DNA from: Stenotrophomonas maltophilia
GTDB lineage: Bacteria > Pseudomonadota > Gammaproteobacteria > Xanthomonadales > Xanthomonadaceae
NCBI RefSeq assembly: GCF_004920835.1
Contig: NZ_QFHO01000019.1
Coordinates: 20,143-84,142 of the forward strand
Length of the DNA stretch: 64,000 nucleotides
Reading direction: 5' to 3'
Part shown: piece by piece, positions 61,620 through 64,000 of the stretch
Layout: each line of letters opens with the position of its first letter
Position numbering within the stretch: position 1 is the first letter of the stretch
Position numbers and translations under genes: made by a program
The notes under the pieces: model-generated
The model's database searches: none
Seen by the model: the letters and a program-made list of their open reading frames with translations, nothing else
What the model was told of the DNA's origin: nothing

Positions 61620-62507
61620 GTGAATCTCAAGCAGCTTGAATTTGCCGTCTCCCTGGCCGAGGAGGGCAACTTCACCCGTGCCGCCGAGCGCTGCCATGTG
61701 GTGCAGTCGGCGCTCAGCCATCAGATTGCCAATCTGGAACAGGAGCTGGGCACGCCATTGTTCGAGCGCCTGCCGCGCCACGTACGTGCCACCGCCGCCG
61801 GCGAGGCGCTGCTGGTGCACGCGCGGCAGGTGCTGGCCAGCCTGCGCCACCTGCGCGCCGACGTCGCCGCAGTCAGCGGCGAAGTGCGCGGGTTGTTGGC
61901 GATCGGGCAGATCTCTTCGCTGACCGACATCGACGTGGTGGCGATGCTGGCGGCCTTCCAGCAGGCACACCCGCAGGTTGAATTCCAGCTGCGGGTGGAC
62001 AAGAGCGAGGACCTGATCGCGCAGGTGCAGTCGCGCGAACTGGATGTCGCTCTGGTCGGGTTGGCGCCCTCGGCGGGGCTGGATGGCGTGTGCCACCAGA
62101 TGCTGCAGGAGGAAGACCTGGTGGCGGTGCTGGCGCCGTCGCATCGGTTGGCCGGGCACACGCGGCTGCCATTGGCCGCGCTGCAGGATGAAGCGCTGGT
62201 CGACTTCCCGCGCGGCACCGGCGCGCGCCGGCAGACCGATGATGCGTTCGCCGCTGCAGGCCTGCCGCACACGGTGCGTTTCGAGGTCAACCTGATGGAA
62301 CTGGTCGAGCGCTTCGTCCGCCATGGGCTGGCGGTCGGGATCGTGCCGGCGTTGATCGCCGAAGGGTTCGAGGGGGTGGTCCAGATTCCGCTGCAGCCGA
62401 CCCCGACCCGCCGCGTGCACCTGGTCTGGCAGCGGTTGCCGACGCCGGCGGCACGGGCGTTCGTCGCGGCCGTGCTCAGCCGCGCAGGCGCAGGCTCAGG
62501 CCCTTGA
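61620..62507 (+). CDS. LysR-family transcriptional regulator
   Basis: A 295-residue regulator: N-terminal winged helix (MNLKQLEFAVSLAEEGNFTRAAERCHVVQSALSHQIANLEQELGTPLFERL) and a LysR substrate-binding domain (about 90-290; ISSLTDIDVVAMLAAFQQAHPQVEF). The start is GTG 61620. It likely controls the divergent MFS transporter, as LysR proteins commonly do. The last 32 bases overlap the convergent DUF1456 gene. Confidence 0.93.
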   Translation: MNLKQLEFAVSLAEEGNFTRAAERCHVVQSALSHQIANLEQELGTPLFERLPRHVRATAAGEALLVHARQVLASLRHLRADVAAVSGEVRGLLAIGQISSLTDIDVVAMLAAFQQAHPQVEFQLRVDKSEDLIAQVQSRELDVALVGLAPSAGLDGVCHQMLQEEDLVAVLAPSHRLAGHTRLPLAALQDEALVDFPRGTGARRQTDDAFAAAGLPHTVRFEVNLMELVERFVRHGLAVGIVPALIAEGFEGVVQIPLQPTPTRRVHLVWQRLPTPAARAFVAAVLSRAGAGSGP

Positions 62508-62943
62508 GGAAGTTGCGCAGCATCTGGTCCAGGCAGCGCCGGTAGTTGGTGTGGCCGGGCTGGCGGAACAGCGCACCGATTTCCGACTTGGAGACGTTGA
62601 AACCGGCGCTGGCGAAGATCTCCAACAGGTCCACGTCACGCAGCTGGAAGGCTACGCGCAGCTTCTTCAGCACCAGGTTGTTGTCGATGCGGGTTTCCAC
62701 CGCGCGTTGCGGCTGGCTCTCGTCGCGACCACGCAGGTGCACGATCAGGCCATCGAGGAAGTGGGCCAGCGCGCTGTCATTCATCGCCTCGAAGCCGGCT
62801 TCGTCATCGCGGCGCAGCCAGGCCTTCACCTGCTCGGTATCCACCGCGAAGGCCGGGTCGGCCAGCTGGCACAGGGTCACCACGTGGTGGTCGCCCAGGT
62901 CCAGGGAGTAGCGCACGCTGCGCAGGACATCGTTGTTGATCAT
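62476..62943 (-). CDS. DUF1456-family protein (YehS-like)
   Basis: A 155-residue cytosolic protein with two copies of the DUF1456 helical repeat: MINNDVLRSVRYSLDLGDHHVV and, in the second half, DNNLVLKKLRVAFQLRDVDLLEIFASAGFNVSKSEIGALFRQPGHTNYRRCLDQMLRNFLKGL. Function unknown. Its 3' end overlaps the LysR gene on the opposite strand by 32 bases. Confidence 0.9.
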   Translation of the reverse strand: MINNDVLRSVRYSLDLGDHHVVTLCQLADPAFAVDTEQVKAWLRRDDEAGFEAMNDSALAHFLDGLIVHLRGRDESQPQRAVETRIDNNLVLKKLRVAFQLRDVDLLEIFASAGFNVSKSEIGALFRQPGHTNYRRCLDQMLRNFLKGLSLRLRG

Positions 62944-62973
62944 GGCCCAATTGTACCGGTCACCCCGGCAGGT

Positions 62974-63013
62974 GGGGTCAGATCCCTTTGCTGGCGGCAA
63001 AGGGATCTGACCC
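62974..63013. repeat. GGGGTCAGA-type palindromic repeat
   Basis: GGGGTCAGATCCCTTTGC and GGCAAAGGGATCTGACCC form a hairpin in the gap between the DUF1456 and SDR genes; the closest match is the second copy at 6867. Confidence 0.87.
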
Positions 63014-63105
63014 TGGTTCTGCTCCAGGTTCTGGCCGATCCGGCAACACGGGGATCGGTCGACGGTGCCAGAATGGGGGTCTGGTTTTCCCCCTGGAGTT
63101 GCCTG

Positions 63106-63858
63106 ATGACCCGCACTGTCCTGATTACCGGCGCCACTTCCGGCTTCGGCGCCGCTGCCGTCCACCGCTTCGCCCAGGCGGGCTGGAAGGTGATCGCCAC
63201 CGGCCGCCGCGGCGAACGCCTGCAGCCGTTGGTCGAACGCTATGGCAAGGACGTGGTGCATGCCGCGGTCTTCGACATCCGCGACCCGGTGGCGATGGAA
63301 GCGGCGCTGCTGGCGCTGCCGCCGGCCTTCGGTGAGATCGACCTGCTGGTCAACAACGCTGGGCTGGCACAGGGCACCGCGCCGGCACAGAGCGCAAAGC
63401 TGTCCGACTGGACCACGATGATCGACACCAACATCACCGCGCTGGTGACCCTGACCCACCGGCTGCTGCCGCAGCTGGTCGAGCGCAAGGGTGCGATCAT
63501 CAACATTTCCTCGGTGGCCGGCGTCTATCCCTACCCGGGCGGCAATGCTTACGGTGGCACCAAGGCCTTCGTCAGCCAGTTCTCGCTGGGCCTGCGCTCG
63601 GATCTGCATGGCACCGGCGTGCGCGTGACCACGATCGAGCCGGGCATGGCCGAAACCGAGTTCACCGTGGTGCGTACCCATGGCGATCAGGCTGCGTCGG
63701 ACAAGCTCTATACCGGCGCCAACCCGATGACCGCCGAAGACATCGCCGAACAGATCTTCTGGGTGGCCACGCTGCCGCCGCATCTCAACATCAACCGCCT
63801 GGAACTGATGCCGGTCAGCCAGTCCTTCGCCGGTTTCCAGGTCGCCCGCGAGGGCTGA
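63106..63858 (+). CDS. Short-chain dehydrogenase/reductase, YdfG-like
   Basis: A 250-residue NADP-type SDR: cofactor motif TGATSGFG (about 8-15), NNAG, NISSVAGVYPYPGGNAYGGTKAF with the catalytic Ser, Tyr and Lys, and IEPGMAETEF. It resembles YdfG (NADP-dependent 3-hydroxy acid dehydrogenase), which oxidises serine and 3-hydroxyacids. GGAG lies upstream of ATG 63106. The gene ends only 32 bases from an IS110-type transposase end. Confidence 0.92.
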   Translation: MTRTVLITGATSGFGAAAVHRFAQAGWKVIATGRRGERLQPLVERYGKDVVHAAVFDIRDPVAMEAALLALPPAFGEIDLLVNNAGLAQGTAPAQSAKLSDWTTMIDTNITALVTLTHRLLPQLVERKGAIINISSVAGVYPYPGGNAYGGTKAFVSQFSLGLRSDLHGTGVRVTTIEPGMAETEFTVVRTHGDQAASDKLYTGANPMTAEDIAEQIFWVATLPPHLNINRLELMPVSQSFAGFQVAREG

Positions 63859-63889
63859 CCTACACCGTGCTTCTGTAGCAACTGTCTTG

Positions 63890-64000
63890 TCAGGCGGAGG
63901 CCATCTGGGCCTCCGCATCCCTTTTGCGGGCGTTGAGGATCACCAGCATCTTGCGCATCACCGCGACCAAAGCCACCTTGCCCGGCTTGCCCTGCTTGAC
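63890..64000 (-). pseudogene. IS110-family transposase, C-terminal end (runs off window)
   Basis: 36 codons plus a stop read in the minus direction: KQGKPGKVALVAVMRKMLVILNARKRD, the conserved C-terminal serine-recombinase-like segment of IS110-family DEDD transposases. Only the end is visible; whether the rest is intact lies beyond the window, so the pseudogene label only marks that it is partial here. The IS boundary must fall in 63859-63889. Orientation is toward the SDR gene. Confidence 0.85.

Noticed and set aside
6811..63013. CRISPR array
   Set aside because: The repeated palindromes are scattered tens of kilobases apart or only doubled, without regular spacers or cas genes.

Overview
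The window looks like chromosome of a Stenotrophomonas maltophilia-complex bacterium or a close Xanthomonadaceae relative. This rests on high GC with strong GC3 bias, GTAG-headed palindromic repeats matching the SMAG family of S. maltophilia, an Ax21-family outer membrane protein, and the general Xanthomonadaceae look of the genes. It is mostly core chromosome with short intergenic gaps. The only clear transposase sequence is a fragment at the right edge.

Region by region. 1-6.8 kb: a five-gene valine (branched-chain) degradation operon (mmsA, acyl-CoA dehydrogenase, enoyl-CoA hydratase, 3-hydroxyisobutyryl-CoA hydrolase, mmsB). Three of its four junctions are ATGA overlaps, and it is divergent from an XRE/IrrE-type short-chain acyl regulator cut by the window edge. 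6.9-12.2 kb: an Ohr peroxidase, a cation-efflux protein, a SulP anion transporter, a DUF6338-like membrane protein with an overlapping 55-residue proline-rich microprotein, and DusA. 12.3-15 kb: a small secreted protein and a PhoP/PhoQ-type two-component pair, with a candidate direct-repeat operator upstream. 15.1-18.9 kb: MtfA-like peptidase, a small secreted protein, birA, coaX, a SPOR protein and tRNA-Thr. 19-20 kb: a visibly lower-GC islet with a lipoprotein carrying an HExxH motif. 20-28.5 kb: a DUF3011 protein, arginase, entericidin, CsbD, trpS, an MBL hydrolase and an M28 peptidase. 28.8-35.2 kb: a metabolite:H+ symporter, two EamA transporters and a large TonB-dependent receptor. 35.6-40.2 kb: a four-gene MacAB-like efflux operon with separate ATPase and permease genes. 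40.4-43.9 kb: an ABC transporter co-transcribed with a DesK/DesR-like two-component system. 43.86-44.40 kb: a giant imperfect palindrome, probably a non-autonomous repeat element. 44.4-49.5 kb: cytochrome b561, membrane-anchored catalase, M17 aminopeptidase, HAD hydrolase and AI-2E exporter. 49.5-54.9 kb: a YqjD/YqjE-like operon, a Do-type protease, a Lys/Ala-rich histone-like protein, a membrane protein and a DUF1428 protein. 55-64 kb: a secreted S9 peptidase, Ax21, a LuxR regulator with an altered receiver, a DUF6165 protein, a TorF-like porin, a divergent MFS/LysR pair, a DUF1456 protein, an SDR and the end of an IS110-family transposase.

The main functional themes are envelope maintenance and stress (PhoPQ, DegQ-like protease, MtfA, Ohr, catalase, entericidin, YqjD), export, and branched-chain amino acid catabolism. 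Two repeat families (SMAG and a second GGGGTCAGA-type palindrome) sit between genes, often next to terminators and in two cases supplying the stop codon. Every call was made by reading sequence and recalled family motifs; no database search was run.
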